From Reyranella sp. (GTDB lineage: Bacteria; Pseudomonadota; Alphaproteobacteria; Reyranellales; Reyranellaceae), in the NCBI RefSeq assembly GCF_004296935.1, contig NZ_SCVH01000073.1, positions 1 to 64,000 of the forward strand: a DNA stretch of 64,000 nucleotides, given 5' to 3'. Within the stretch, counting starts at the first letter, position 1. Every line of letters starts with the position of its first letter. The notes beneath the pieces were generated by a model, which was given only the letters and a program-made list of their open reading frames with translations, had not been told where the DNA came from and made no database searches. Both the position numbers and the translations under genes were made by a program. This document shows, piece by piece, positions 52,686 to 62,859 of the stretch.

Positions 52686-54824
52686 CTAGAGCCGCAAAAG
52701 CCAGACCTCGACGCTGCCCTTGCCCTTGACCTCGATCGAACCGCGCGATTCAAAGGCGAACAGGCCCTGCAGCTTCTCGTAGACCGGACGGGTGACCTGG
52801 ATGGAGTCGGGAACGCCGCCCGATTCCATCCGACTGGCAAGGTTCACCGTGTCGCCCCACAGATCGTAGATGTACTTGCTCTTGCCGATGACGCCGGCCA
52901 CCACGGGGCCGCTGTTGATGCCGACGCGCAGCTTCATGTCGACCTGGTGCTCCAGTGCATGCTCGCGCGTGATATGGACCATGCGGATCGCCATGCGCAC
53001 CATGCGCTCGGCGTGATTGACCACCGGCACCGGCAGACCGCAGACCGCCATATAGGCATCGCCCACGGTCTTGATTTTCTCGATGCCAAGGTCGTTGGCC
53101 GCCTCGTCGAAGCGCGTGAACAGCCCATTGAGCAGCGCCACGACCTCCTGCGGCGGCATGTCGGAGGACAGCGCGGTGAATCCCACCAGGTCGGCGAAGG
53201 CGACCGTGACCTCGGCGAAGCCGTCGGCGATCCGCTGCTCGCCGCCACGCAGCCGGTTGGCGATCGGTGCCGGCAGGACATTGAGGAGCAATTCCTCGTT
53301 CTCGCGGTTCTTGCCCTCGATCACGACGTTCTTCTCGCGCAGCTCATCGACCATGCCGTTGAAGGCGAGGCACAGCTGGCCGATCTCGTCGCTGGTGCGA
53401 ACCGTCACCTTGGTGCCGTAGTCGCCGGAGGCAAAGCGCTTCACGCCAGCGGTCAATTCACTCAGTGGTCCGAGCAGGGCGCGCGACAGCCATCCGGCGG
53501 TGACGACCACGACCAGCAGCGCGAGCCCGCCGACGATCGCCAGATCCCGCCGCAGCCTGTCGATCGGCGCAAAGGCCTCGGCGCTGTCGATCTTGGCGAT
53601 GAGCGCCCACTTTACGCCGGCGATCGAGAGCGGCCCCCACGAGGCAAGCGTCGGCACGCCGCGATAGCCGATGATCTCGCCGGTACCCTCGGCGCCGGCC
53701 AGCGCCGACTGGCTGGCCTTCGTGTCGACGTGCTGGATCAGGATCGGCGTGTCAAAGCGGCGGATGGCGGCTATCTCCGCTTCCGGCGCGCCGATGGCCT
53801 TCAGGTCGGCAAAGTAGCTTTCGCGATTCTCGTAGAATGCCCTTGGTCCGGAGCGCAGCAGATGATCCGGGCCGACGAGATAGGCCTCGCCAGTGGCGCC
53901 GAACCCTTCGTGGCGCCAGCGTCGGTCGCCGGTCACGACCTTGTCGATCTCGTTGTCCGACAACTGGGCGATCAACACGCCGACCACCACCCCCTCATCG
54001 ACCACGGGGGCGGCCATGAAGGCGGTCGGCTCGCCGCCCGCCGGCGCATACAGCGCGAAATCCTCCAGGCAGACGGCGGACCGGTCGGCTATCGCGGAAC
54101 AACGGGCAACGGCAGCGGCCATGCTGGTCTTACGGTAGGGACCGACGTGGGTCGATGTGGCGAAGTCCACTTCCTTGTCGACCGTATAGATCACGCGTCC
54201 GGACTTCGGGTCGGCAATCATGAAGTCGTCGAAGCCGACGGTCGCGGCAGCGGCACGCATGAGGGGATGATAGATGGCGTGCAGCCTGCTGTAGCGGCTG
54301 CCGTCGCCGGGATCGTCGACCAGGCGCCGGCGCGCCTCGGTGTGTGGATTGGCGACGATGTAGTGGTACTGGAGATAGCTGGCGCCGGAACCGACCGGCA
54401 AGTAGTCGGCGAGAACCGGCGCCATGCCGAGCACCCGGCTGATCTCCGGCACGAAGTGCTCGCCGTACCACTCACTCACCTTCCCTCTCATCTCGTCGGA
54501 CAACGGCTCGCGGTCGAGTTCACCGAACGCGGCGCGGAACTCGCGCGCCGCCTCGATCACCATCTTCGAAGTGGCGAGCAGGCGCAGCTCGGCATGGATC
54601 GTCCGGAAGTATGTCTCGACCTGACGCGCCTTGATCTCGCGCGCGGCCGTGAGCTGGTTGTAGATCGCCTGCTCCAGCGCATCGCGCGCGCGGACATAGC
54701 CCAGGATGCCGGTGACGAGGACGGCGATCGCCCCCAGCAGGGTCAGGATCGCGAACAGCCGAAGCGAGAGCCCCCACCGCACAGGGCGCGCGGTGCCGGC
54801 CGAAGCTTTTCTGTCCGCGGGCAA
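52686..54824 (-). CDS. Membrane-bound class III adenylate cyclase with HAMP and sensor domain
   Basis: A 712-residue receptor cyclase making cAMP from ATP. TM1 is at about 20-42 (LRLFAILTLLGAIAVLVTGI). A large periplasmic sensor of Cache type extends to about 415 (EAYLVGPDHLLRSGPRAFYE, ALIAKIDSAEAFAPIDRLRR). TM2 follows, then HAMP (RALLGPLSELTAGVKRFASG) and a linker. The cyclase domain begins at 539: metal Asp545 and Asp589, adenine-selecting Lys585 and Asp654, and transition-state Asn661 and Arg665 are all present, so it should be active and prefer ATP. TTG start at 54824 with AAGGG, three bases after the upstream stop. Confidence 0.93.
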   Translation of the reverse strand: MPADRKASAGTARPVRWGLSLRLFAILTLLGAIAVLVTGILGYVRARDALEQAIYNQLTAAREIKARQVETYFRTIHAELRLLATSKMVIEAAREFRAAFGELDREPLSDEMRGKVSEWYGEHFVPEISRVLGMAPVLADYLPVGSGASYLQYHYIVANPHTEARRRLVDDPGDGSRYSRLHAIYHPLMRAAAATVGFDDFMIADPKSGRVIYTVDKEVDFATSTHVGPYRKTSMAAAVARCSAIADRSAVCLEDFALYAPAGGEPTAFMAAPVVDEGVVVGVLIAQLSDNEIDKVVTGDRRWRHEGFGATGEAYLVGPDHLLRSGPRAFYENRESYFADLKAIGAPEAEIAAIRRFDTPILIQHVDTKASQSALAGAEGTGEIIGYRGVPTLASWGPLSIAGVKWALIAKIDSAEAFAPIDRLRRDLAIVGGLALLVVVVTAGWLSRALLGPLSELTAGVKRFASGDYGTKVTVRTSDEIGQLCLAFNGMVDELREKNVVIEGKNRENEELLLNVLPAPIANRLRGGEQRIADGFAEVTVAFADLVGFTALSSDMPPQEVVALLNGLFTRFDEAANDLGIEKIKTVGDAYMAVCGLPVPVVNHAERMVRMAIRMVHITREHALEHQVDMKLRVGINSGPVVAGVIGKSKYIYDLWGDTVNLASRMESGGVPDSIQVTRPVYEKLQGLFAFESRGSIEVKGKGSVEVWLLRL

Positions 54825-54827
54825 TGA

Positions 54828-55562
54828 CTATCCCTTCTTCGGCGTATAGGCGCCGCCCGACGAGGCCGCCCGTACCTCGGCCGCGGTCTTGGCCTTGCGC
54901 AGGAGCACGAGCCTGGCCGCCTCGTCGTCGAGCATGGCGCGGGCGTTCTTCAGGACTGCCGGCGCATGCTTGGGCGGAAACTTCACGGCACCATTCTCGT
55001 CCATGTGAATCAGATCGCCCGGCGCCACGTCCATGCCGCCCACCGAGACCGGCACATTGACCGACTGAACCGCCATCTCGCCATGGCCGGCGGTGACGCC
55101 GCCCAGCAGCAGCTGGAAATTCAGCTTGCGGATGGCATCGACATCGCGCGACGGGCCGTTCGAGAGCATGCCGACGCAGCCCACCGCCATCATCGAGCTG
55201 ATCATCATCTCGCCGGCGAGGCCGGCCTTGTTCATCAGTTCGGGCGGCCATTTCTGCTGGATCACCAGGATGGTCGGCTTCTTCATCGCGTCGAGGGCAT
55301 CGACCACGTCCATGAAGGAGAGCCGGCCGGCATAGTTCGGGTCGGGCAGGCCGTAAACGCAGGTCACGGCGTGACCCACGATCGCGCCCATCTCGGGATA
55401 GATGCAGCGGATCGAGGTGTCGGTATACCAGTTCTCGGTCCAGGGATTGTAGAGGCCGAGGCAGAGTGGATTCTTCGGATAGGTCGCCACCACGTTGGTG
55501 ATGGTGGGCGTGTCGATCTTGCGCAGTTCGGCGAAGATCTGATCGTCTGAGACCTCGGTCAT
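54828..55562 (-). CDS. RraA-like / HMG aldolase family protein
   Basis: About 244 residues of the RraA-like superfamily, which includes 4-hydroxy-4-methyl-2-oxoglutarate aldolase and oxaloacetate decarboxylases. LRKIDTPTITNVVATYP at the N-terminus, EMGAIVGHAVTCV, KPTILVIQQ, the metal/phosphate loop GEMMISSMMAVGCVGMLSNG then PSRDVDAIRKL (Arg-Asp), and VAPGDLIHMDENGAVKFPPK. Enzyme activity on keto acids is likelier than RNase E inhibition. ATG at 55562 is favoured; an ATG nine bases earlier sits against the GAGG. It precedes the cyclase by three bases. Confidence 0.88.
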   Translation of the reverse strand: MTEVSDDQIFAELRKIDTPTITNVVATYPKNPLCLGLYNPWTENWYTDTSIRCIYPEMGAIVGHAVTCVYGLPDPNYAGRLSFMDVVDALDAMKKPTILVIQQKWPPELMNKAGLAGEMMISSMMAVGCVGMLSNGPSRDVDAIRKLNFQLLLGGVTAGHGEMAVQSVNVPVSVGGMDVAPGDLIHMDENGAVKFPPKHAPAVLKNARAMLDDEAARLVLLRKAKTAAEVRAASSGGAYTPKKG

Positions 55563-55632
55563 GGCAGGCATTTCCTCTTGTTGGCGGTCTTGTTCTTGGC
55601 GCGAATGGCGATGGCAGGCAAGAGTGCCGGCA

Positions 55633-56736
55633 TCATGGGACGAAGATCAGGAAGACGAAGGTCGCGAACAGTACGAGGTGCACGAAGCCCGGCAGGATGT
55701 TGGTGCGCCCGGCGCCGAAGGTCACGAGGCTGACGGCGAAAGTGAGCACAAGAAGTACGGTGTCGTGCATGTCGACGCCGAGTTCCAGTGGCTGCTTCAG
55801 GATCATCGCAAGGATGCTGACCGCCGGGATGGTGAGCCCGATGGTGGCAAGCGACGAGCCGAGCGCCAGATTGAGGCTCTTCTGCAACTCGTTGTTTCGC
55901 GCCGCACGCAAGGCCGCCAGCGTCTCGGGCAGCAGCACCAGGAGCGCCACCAGCAGGCCCACGACCTCAAAGGGTGCACCCACCGTCGCCACAAACGTCT
56001 CGAGCGATCCCGCGAAGTGCTTGGCCAGCAGCACCACGGCAACGAGCGCGACCAGCAGCAACACGACGCTCTCCCAGAACCGACGCGGCGCTGGCCCACC
56101 GGACGGGGCCTCGTCGGCCGAAGCATCGCCGGGATCGGACAGGAAATAGTCGCGGTGACGAACGGTCTGAACGTAGAGGAACACACCATAGAGCACGAGC
56201 GTCACGGCACTGACGAAGGCCAGTTGGGCCGGCGTATAGAACGGCCCCGCCGCGCTGGTCGTGAAAGTCGGCAGGATCAGCGTCAAGGCCGTAAGCGGCA
56301 TCAGCACGACGAGGTAAGCGCTGGCCCCCGTCACGCGGAAGCCCTGCTCGCCGTAGCGCAGGCCGCCGACGATCAGGCAGAGCCCGACCACGCCGTTGCA
56401 CACCACCATGATCACCGAGAACACCGTCTCGCGCGCCAGACCCGCCCGGCCCTCGCCCGCCAGCATGATCGACAGGATCAGCGCCACTTCGATCACCGTG
56501 ACGGCCACCGTCAGCACCAACGTGCCATAGGGCTCGCCGGTGCGATGGGCGATGACGTCGGCGTGATGGACAGAGGCAAAGACCACCGCCATCAGCACGA
56601 CCAGTTCCACCACCGGCAACATTGCGCGAAGCACCGGCGGCAACGAATTCGCACCGGCGACCGCCGACACGCCAAGCGCAGCGACGAGGCCGATCAGGGG
56701 TGCCAGTCGCCAAACCCATCGCCTGCGCGCGCCCAT
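55633..56736 (-). CDS. chaA: Calcium/proton (CaCA-type) antiporter, ChaA-like
   Basis: A 367-residue membrane protein of the Ca2+:cation antiporter superfamily with about 11 helices in two inverted halves. The first alpha repeat contains TVAVTVIEVALILSIMLAGE, and the second GLLVALLVLLPETLAALRAARNNELQKSLNLALGSSLATIGLTIP, each with the expected acidic residue. This pattern fits ChaA, a Na+(K+,Ca2+)/H+ antiporter; YrbG-like proteins are less similar. It starts 11 bases after the livM stop, and 70 bases separate it from the RraA-like gene. It is probably carried by the liv transcript; functional linkage is unclear. Confidence 0.88.
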   Translation of the reverse strand: MGARRRWVWRLAPLIGLVAALGVSAVAGANSLPPVLRAMLPVVELVVLMAVVFASVHHADVIAHRTGEPYGTLVLTVAVTVIEVALILSIMLAGEGRAGLARETVFSVIMVVCNGVVGLCLIVGGLRYGEQGFRVTGASAYLVVLMPLTALTLILPTFTTSAAGPFYTPAQLAFVSAVTLVLYGVFLYVQTVRHRDYFLSDPGDASADEAPSGGPAPRRFWESVVLLLVALVAVVLLAKHFAGSLETFVATVGAPFEVVGLLVALLVLLPETLAALRAARNNELQKSLNLALGSSLATIGLTIPAVSILAMILKQPLELGVDMHDTVLLVLTFAVSLVTFGAGRTNILPGFVHLVLFATFVFLIFVP

Positions 56737-56747
56737 TGTCGCCGCCG

Positions 56748-57680
56748 TCAGCCGGCGGAACGGCGGGACTTCCACCAGTCGGTGAGTTCGCCGACCAGGC
56801 CCTTGCGGAAGGCCATGACGATGACCACGAAGATCGCGCCCTGGATCACCAGCACGAATTCGCCGGCGGCGGCCAGGTAGTTCTGCATGGTGATGATGAT
56901 GAAGGCGCCGACGACCGGACCGATGATCGTGCCGAGCCCGCCGACCAGCGCCATCAGCACGACTTCGCCCGACATCGCGGCACTCACGTCCGTGAGCGTT
57001 GCGAACTGCAGCACCATCGCCTTGGTGGCACCGGCAAGTCCGGCCAAGGCGGCCGACAGCACGAAGGCCAGGAGCTTGTAGCGGTCGGCCTCGTAGCCCA
57101 GCGACACCGCGCGCTGTTCGTTGTCGCGGATCGCCTTCAGCACCTGGCCGAACGGCGAGTGGATGATGCGGTAGATCGTGCCGTAGCCGAACAGGAAGAT
57201 CGCCAGCACCACGTAATAAAGAACACGGTCGTCCTTGGTCGGCAGCAGGCCACCGAGCAGCGGCCGGCGCGCGATGCCCTGGAGTCCGTCCTCGCCGCCC
57301 GTGAACGGCGCCTGGATGCAGAAGAAGTAGATCATCTGGGCGAACGCCAGGGTGATCATGGCGAAGTAGATGCCTTGGCGGCGGATCGCGAGCGCACCGG
57401 TGACGGCGCCCAATGCGGCCGCGCCGGCGACACCCGCCAGGATGCCGAGTTCGGGTGCCATGCCCCATGCCTTCACGACATGGCCGAAGAAATAGCCGGC
57501 AATGCCGAAGAACATGGCATGGCCGAAGCTCATCAGCCCGACATACCCCAGCAGCAGGTTGAAAGCGCAGGCAAACAGCGCGAAGCAGAGCGCGGTCATC
57601 AGGAATATCGGATAGGCGAACCACGGCGCGACCAGCGCCGCGGCGAGCAAAACGACGCCTATGACGCGTTGGGCGGTCAT
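56748..57680 (-). CDS. livM: Branched-chain amino acid ABC transporter permease LivM
   Basis: A 310-residue permease of the LivM type with about nine helices. ALCFALFACAFNLLLGYVGLMSFGHAMFFGIAGY near the N-terminus, GIYFAMITLAFAQMIYF, and the EAA-like coupling loop near SPFGQVLKAIRDNEQRAVSLGYEADRYKL are diagnostic. GGLGTIIGPVVGAFIIITM is typical of the C-terminal part. The ATG overlaps the livH stop (ATGA, 57677-57680). Works with LivH, LivG, LivF and a binding protein. Substrates of this HAAT family extend beyond branched-chain amino acids to amides and aromatic acids. Confidence 0.94.
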   Translation of the reverse strand: MTAQRVIGVVLLAAALVAPWFAYPIFLMTALCFALFACAFNLLLGYVGLMSFGHAMFFGIAGYFFGHVVKAWGMAPELGILAGVAGAAALGAVTGALAIRRQGIYFAMITLAFAQMIYFFCIQAPFTGGEDGLQGIARRPLLGGLLPTKDDRVLYYVVLAIFLFGYGTIYRIIHSPFGQVLKAIRDNEQRAVSLGYEADRYKLLAFVLSAALAGLAGATKAMVLQFATLTDVSAAMSGEVVLMALVGGLGTIIGPVVGAFIIITMQNYLAAAGEFVLVIQGAIFVVIVMAFRKGLVGELTDWWKSRRSAG

Positions 57681-58558
57681 TTGGTCTGCCCGAACAGGCC
57701 GGCGGGCTTGACCAGCAGGACGATCGCCATGACGACGAAGATCACCGTGTTGGACGCCGGCGGATAGAAGACCTTGGTCAGGCCTTCGACCAGGCCCAGA
57801 CCGAAGCCGGTGACGATCGACCCCATGATCGAGCCCATGCCGCCGATCACCACGACGGCGAACACGACCAGCACCAGGTTGACGCCCATCAGCGCCGAGA
57901 CCTGCTGGATCGGCGCCGCCAGCACGCCGGCAAGGGCTGCCAGTCCGACACCCAACCCGTAGGTGAGCGTGATCAGCCGCGGCACATTGATGCCGAACGC
58001 CCGCACCAGCGTCGGGTTCTCGGTCGCCGCCCTGAGATAGGCGCCGAACTTGGTGCGCTCGATGCCGTACCAGGTGACGAGGCAGATCACGAGGGCCGCG
58101 ACCACGACGAAGCCGCGATAGGTCGGCAGGAACATGAACCCGAGATTGGTGCCGCCCGGGATCGGGCTGGGATAGGGCGCTCCCGACGAACCCCACTTCC
58201 ACTGGAACAGGCCCTCGATCACCAGCGCCAGGCCGAACGTCAGCAGAAAACCGTAGAGATGGTCGAGGTGGTAGATGCGCTTCAGCAACACCTTCTCCAG
58301 CACGATGCCGAACAGCCCGACCACCAGCGGTGCCAGCACCAGGGCCACCCAGAACGGGATGTCGAGGATGGTGAGCATCAGCCAGGCGGCGAAGGCGCCC
58401 ATCATGTACTGGGCGCCGTGCGTGAAGTTGATCACGTTCAGCATGCCGAAGATCACGGCAAGGCCGAGGCTCAGCATGGCGTAGAAGGCACCGTTGATAA
58501 GGCCGAGCAGAAGCTGGCCGAACAGTGCCTGGGGTGGAATGCCGAGAAGTTCGAACAT
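57677..58558 (-). CDS. livH: Branched-chain amino acid ABC transporter permease LivH
   Basis: A 293-residue permease of the LivH type. GLINGAFYAMLSLGLAVIFGMLNVINFTHGAQYMMGAF is the standard opening; the coupling region is GIERTKFGAYLRAATENPTLVRAFGINVPRL, and GGMGSIMGSIVTGFGLGLVEGL closes the family pattern. About eight helices. The ATG lies five bases after the livF stop and the stop overlaps the livM ATG, so translation is coupled along the operon. Confidence 0.94.
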   Translation of the reverse strand: MFELLGIPPQALFGQLLLGLINGAFYAMLSLGLAVIFGMLNVINFTHGAQYMMGAFAAWLMLTILDIPFWVALVLAPLVVGLFGIVLEKVLLKRIYHLDHLYGFLLTFGLALVIEGLFQWKWGSSGAPYPSPIPGGTNLGFMFLPTYRGFVVVAALVICLVTWYGIERTKFGAYLRAATENPTLVRAFGINVPRLITLTYGLGVGLAALAGVLAAPIQQVSALMGVNLVLVVFAVVVIGGMGSIMGSIVTGFGLGLVEGLTKVFYPPASNTVIFVVMAIVLLVKPAGLFGQTK

Positions 58559-58563
58559 GGCGC

Positions 58564-59260
<697 letters not shown>

Positions 59261-59268
<8 letters not shown>

Positions 59269-60019
59269 GACCGGTACCAACGTAAGCCTCTATGACCGCC
59301 GGATGCTTCGACACCGTGGCATAGGGACCCTCGGCCAGCACCTCGCCGCGGGCCAGCACCGTGATGGTGTCGGAGAGGTCGGCAACGACCGACATGTTGT
59401 GCTCGACCATCAGCACGGTTCGATCCTTTGCCACCGTACGGATGAGAGCCGCGATGCGCTTGATGTCCTCCTGGCCGAGCCCCGCCATCGGCTCGTCGAG
59501 CAGCATCATCTCGGGCTCGAGGGCGAGCGTGGTGGCGATCTCGAGCGCCCGCTTGCGGCCGTAGGGCAGTTCGACAGCGGGCAGTTCGGCGAAGGCGCTG
59601 AGGCCAACCGCCTCGACCAGTTCCAGGGCGCGCCGGTCGAACCGGTCGAGCACCTTCTGGGAGCGCCAGAAATGGAAGGAGTTGCCGATCTTGCGCTGGA
59701 GCGCGACGCGCACATTTTCGCGTACCGAGAGATGGGGAAACACGGCGGAGATCTGGAACGACCGGACCAGCCCCATGCGCGCGATGGCCGCGGGCGAGCT
59801 GCCGGTGATCTCGCGACCGTTGAAATAGATGCGCCCGGCGGTTGGCGACAGGAAGTGCGTCAGCAGGTTGAAGCACGTGGTCTTGCCGGCGCCATTGGGT
59901 CCGATCAGGGCATGGATCGTATGGCGGCGAACGCGCAAATCCACGTTCTTTACCGCGACAAAGCCCTTGAACTCTTTCGTCAGCCCGTTCGCCTCGAGGA
60001 TTGTTTCTTGTTCGGCCAT
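59261..60019 (-). CDS. livG: ABC transporter ATP-binding protein LivG
   Basis: A 252-residue ATPase of the LivG type. Walker A GPNGAGKTT, the LivG-specific ARMGLVRSFQISAVFPHLSV, then the long FHFWRSQKVLDRFDRRALEL insertion. The signature is degenerate (LPYGRKRALEIATTLA, as usual in LivG), Walker B is MMLLDEPMAGLG and the switch His is in VLMVEHNMSVV. It is the first gene of the operon, 127 bases from the divergent binding-protein gene. Confidence 0.95.
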
Positions 60020-60146
60020 CCGCCCCCCTTGCGGTGAAGCGAATTAATCGGAGCTTGGCGCGCCTGTCCAGCACTGGCGTCGGCCACGGCCGGCGGCTAC
60101 ATTTCCCGAGTCGCAACGGGAAGCGTTGCTGGGAGGATGAAGCGTT

Positions 60147-61373
60147 ATGAAGTTCAGAACAACTGTCCGGTACGCCGGTGCGTTAGCTGCCGCGATCGGT
60201 CTGACCGCCGTGGGAGTCGTCGCCATCGCGCAGGCCCAGGCGCCCGTGCCGTTCAAAATCGGCATCACCGAGGGATTCTCAGGCGTCTATGCCGACTTAA
60301 ATCTGGGTGAGGTCGAGGCCGCCCAGATGGCAATCGACGATTTCGGCGGCAAGGTTCTCGGCCGGCCGATCGAGCTGCTGTCGGCCGACCACCAGACCAA
60401 GCCTGACGTCGGCGCGGCGATCGCGCGCAAGTGGTACGACGTCGATGGCGTGAAAATGATCACAGGCCTCGGCACCTCCTCGGTGGCGCTCGCGGTGCGA
60501 AAGATCTCCCAGGAAAAGGGGATGATCGACATCATCACCGGCGCCGCCTCGGCCGACCTCACGGGCCCGGCCTGCTCGCCGACCGGCGCGCACTGGGTTT
60601 ACGACACCTATGCGCTTGCCAAGGTGACCGGCGGCGCCATCGTCAAGGGCGGCGGCGACTCGTGGTACTTCCTCACGGCCGACTACGCGTTCGGCCATGC
60701 GCTCGAGCGTGACGTGACGGCGGTCGTGGTGGCATCGGGCGGCAAGGTGTTGGGCGGCGTCAGGCATCCGCTCAGCACCCAGGACTTCTCCTCGTTCCTG
60801 CTGCAGGCTCAGGGATCCAAGGCGAAGATCATTGGCCTCGCCAACGCGGGCCAGGACACGATCAATTCGATCAAGCAGGCCAACGAGTTCGGCATCGTCA
60901 AGGGCGGCCAGCGCCTCGCCGGCCTCCTCGTGTTCTCGACCGACGTCGTGGCGCTCACCCTGCCGGTGGCCCAGGGTCTGGTGCTGGCCGAGTCCTTCTA
61001 CTGGGATCTCAATGACGAGACCCGCGCCTGGACCAAGCGCTTCCGTGCCAAGCGCGACAAGATCCCCAGCATGCTGACGGCAGGCGCCTACAGCTCGACA
61101 CTACACTACCTCAAGGCCGTGCAGGCGGCAGGCACCGACGATGCCAAGGCGGTGATGGCCAAAATGCGCGAGATCCCGATCAACGACGTCATGACCAAGA
61201 ACGGCAAGCTGCGCGAGGACGGCCGCGTCGAGCGCGACATGTACCTGTTCCAGGTGAAGTCGCCGGCGGAGTCCAAGAGCAAGGACGACATCTACAAGCT
61301 GCTGGCCACCGTGCCCGGCAACGAGGCCTTCCGTCCAATGAAGGACGGTAAGTGCCCGCTCATCAAGGGCTAG
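60147..61373 (+). CDS. Branched-chain-amino-acid-type ABC transporter binding protein
   Basis: A 408-residue periplasmic binding protein of the Leu/Ile/Val (Peripla_BP_6) type. Signal peptide AGALAAAIGLTAVGVVAIAQAQA, then FKIGITEGFSGVYADLNLGE, IELLSADHQTKPDVGAAIAR, MITGLGTSSVALAVRKISQE and WYFLTADYAFGHALERDV. It likely serves the divergent LivGFHM system. The ligand may be an amino acid, amide or aromatic carboxylate; the sequence resembles the family branch common in Reyranella/Bradyrhizobium with many specificities. It is followed by a strong terminator. GGGAGG lies ten bases before the ATG. Confidence 0.94.
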   Translation: MKFRTTVRYAGALAAAIGLTAVGVVAIAQAQAPVPFKIGITEGFSGVYADLNLGEVEAAQMAIDDFGGKVLGRPIELLSADHQTKPDVGAAIARKWYDVDGVKMITGLGTSSVALAVRKISQEKGMIDIITGAASADLTGPACSPTGAHWVYDTYALAKVTGGAIVKGGGDSWYFLTADYAFGHALERDVTAVVVASGGKVLGGVRHPLSTQDFSSFLLQAQGSKAKIIGLANAGQDTINSIKQANEFGIVKGGQRLAGLLVFSTDVVALTLPVAQGLVLAESFYWDLNDETRAWTKRFRAKRDKIPSMLTAGAYSSTLHYLKAVQAAGTDDAKAVMAKMREIPINDVMTKNGKLREDGRVERDMYLFQVKSPAESKSKDDIYKLLATVPGNEAFRPMKDGKCPLIKG

Positions 61374-61398
61374 GCTTCTCCAAACGATCCAACGGCGA

Positions 61399-61428
61399 CG
61401 GGCCGACCTTCGGGTCGGCCCGTTTTTT
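61399..61428 (+). terminator. Rho-independent terminator
   Basis: CGGGCCGACC (61399-61408), loop TTCG and GGTCGGCCCG (61413-61422) form a perfect ten-base-pair stem with a stable UUCG tetraloop, followed at once by six T (61423-61428). It ends the binding-protein transcript 25 bases after its stop and separates it from the MFS genes. This is the clearest intrinsic terminator in the window. Confidence 0.95.
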
Positions 61429-61491
61429 GTTCCGCACGGATGCAGGGTGCCGCCCTTGCGCGCGACATGCCCGCCTTGTCATATGCGGCGC

Positions 61492-62763
61492 ATGACACCG
61501 CGCGATCGGCCCCTCAAGGGGGCCTGGGGCATGACCGGCCTGATCTTTCTGTTCATGCTGATCAACTTCGCCGACAAGATGGTGGTCGGCCTCGCCGCCA
61601 AGCCGATCATGGAGGAGCTGAAGCTCAGCCCCGAGCAGTTCGGATTGATCGGTTCGGCGTTCTTCTTCGTGTTCCCTTTCTCGGCCGTGCTGGTCGGTTT
61701 CGTCGCCAACCGCGTCCAGGCCCGACACACGTTGCTGGTCATGGCGGCCTTCTGGTCGATGCTGCAGTTCCCGATGCTGGGCGCGGTGAGCTTCGAGGTG
61801 TTGATCGCCTGTCGCATTCTCCTCGGGACCGCCGAGGGGCCGGCCAGTCCGGTCGCCACCCACGCCCTCTACAAGTGGTTTCCCGATTCTCTGCGCGCCG
61901 TGCCGACGGCCGTCGTTGCGCAGGGGTCGGCAATCGGCGTCATCGCCGCGGTGCCGGCGCTCAACTGGATCATCGTCCACCATTCCTGGCATTGGGCGTT
62001 CGGCGCGCTCGGCGTCGCCGGCCTGCTGTGGTCGGTGCTGTGGTTCTTCTTCGGCCGCGAAGGCACGTTGGTCGACCCGCCGGTCGCTGCGGGCACGGGC
62101 GGCGGCGGTGGCGGTGAGCCTGTTCCCTACCGTCTGCTTCTCACCTGCCCCAGCATCGTGGCGGTGTGCTGCACGGGCTTCGCCAGCTACTGGGGCCTGG
62201 CGCTTGGCCTCACCTGGTTCACGCCCTATCTGGTCGAAGGCCTGGGCTACAGCCAGACGGCCGGCGGTAACCTCAGCGTCCTGCCGTGGCTCTTCGGCAT
62301 GGTCGTCGTGCTGGGCGGCGGCTGGATCTCGCAGCGGCTGAAAGCCCGCGGCGTCTCGAGCCGCGTCTCGCGTGGCATCTTCGGCTCCACCGCCGTCATC
62401 CTCGGCGGCTGCATCCTGCCCTTCATCGGCTTCGCGGCCGAGCCAGCCATCAAGCTCGCAATCCTGGTGGCCGGCACGGCGATCGGCAGCACGATCTATG
62501 TCGTCGTTCCCATGGTCGTGAGCGAATTGACGCCGCAACCGCAGCGCGCCGCCATGCTCGCCATCGTGACCTCGATCGTGACCTTGGGCGGCGTCATTGC
62601 CCCGTTCGCCATGGGCATCGTCGTGCAGGATGCCGCCACGCACCTGGCCGGCTACGACCGTGGCTTCACCCTGTTGGGCGGCCTGCTTCTGGTGGGCGGG
62701 ATCGTCGGCCTGCTCTTCATCCGGCCCGAAGCCGATCGCAGGCGCCTGGCCGCCCGCCTCTGA
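61492..62763 (+). CDS. MFS transporter, first of a tandem pair
   Basis: A 423-residue major facilitator transporter with 12 helices. LKGAWGMTGLIFLFMLINFADKMVVGLAAKP is helix 1, with the ACS/MFS_1-type RILLGTAEGPASPVATHALYKWFP, and the loop motif NRVQARHTLL between helices 2 and 3. Helix 7 begins after PYRLLLTCPSIVAVCCTG. It belongs to the anion:cation symporter-like branch that often imports organic acids; substrate unknown. ATG at 61492 matches the paralogue's start; an ATG three codons upstream is possible. The next gene encodes a close paralogue. Confidence 0.92.
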   Translation: MTPRDRPLKGAWGMTGLIFLFMLINFADKMVVGLAAKPIMEELKLSPEQFGLIGSAFFFVFPFSAVLVGFVANRVQARHTLLVMAAFWSMLQFPMLGAVSFEVLIACRILLGTAEGPASPVATHALYKWFPDSLRAVPTAVVAQGSAIGVIAAVPALNWIIVHHSWHWAFGALGVAGLLWSVLWFFFGREGTLVDPPVAAGTGGGGGGEPVPYRLLLTCPSIVAVCCTGFASYWGLALGLTWFTPYLVEGLGYSQTAGGNLSVLPWLFGMVVVLGGGWISQRLKARGVSSRVSRGIFGSTAVILGGCILPFIGFAAEPAIKLAILVAGTAIGSTIYVVVPMVVSELTPQPQRAAMLAIVTSIVTLGGVIAPFAMGIVVQDAATHLAGYDRGFTLLGGLLLVGGIVGLLFIRPEADRRRLAARL

Positions 62764-62859
62764 CCGCACGCGCGCCCGTCATTCCTTGACGGGGCAGGTT
62801 CCTTCCCTGTCAGATGGCCGCGAATACCCGGGCAACGGGACGCCAAGGAGAAACGCCGC

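Noticed and set aside
52593..54827. Frame of 744 codons antisense to the adenylate cyclase
   Set aside because: Mirrors the cyclase codon usage and has no motif; the minus-strand gene has all catalytic residues.
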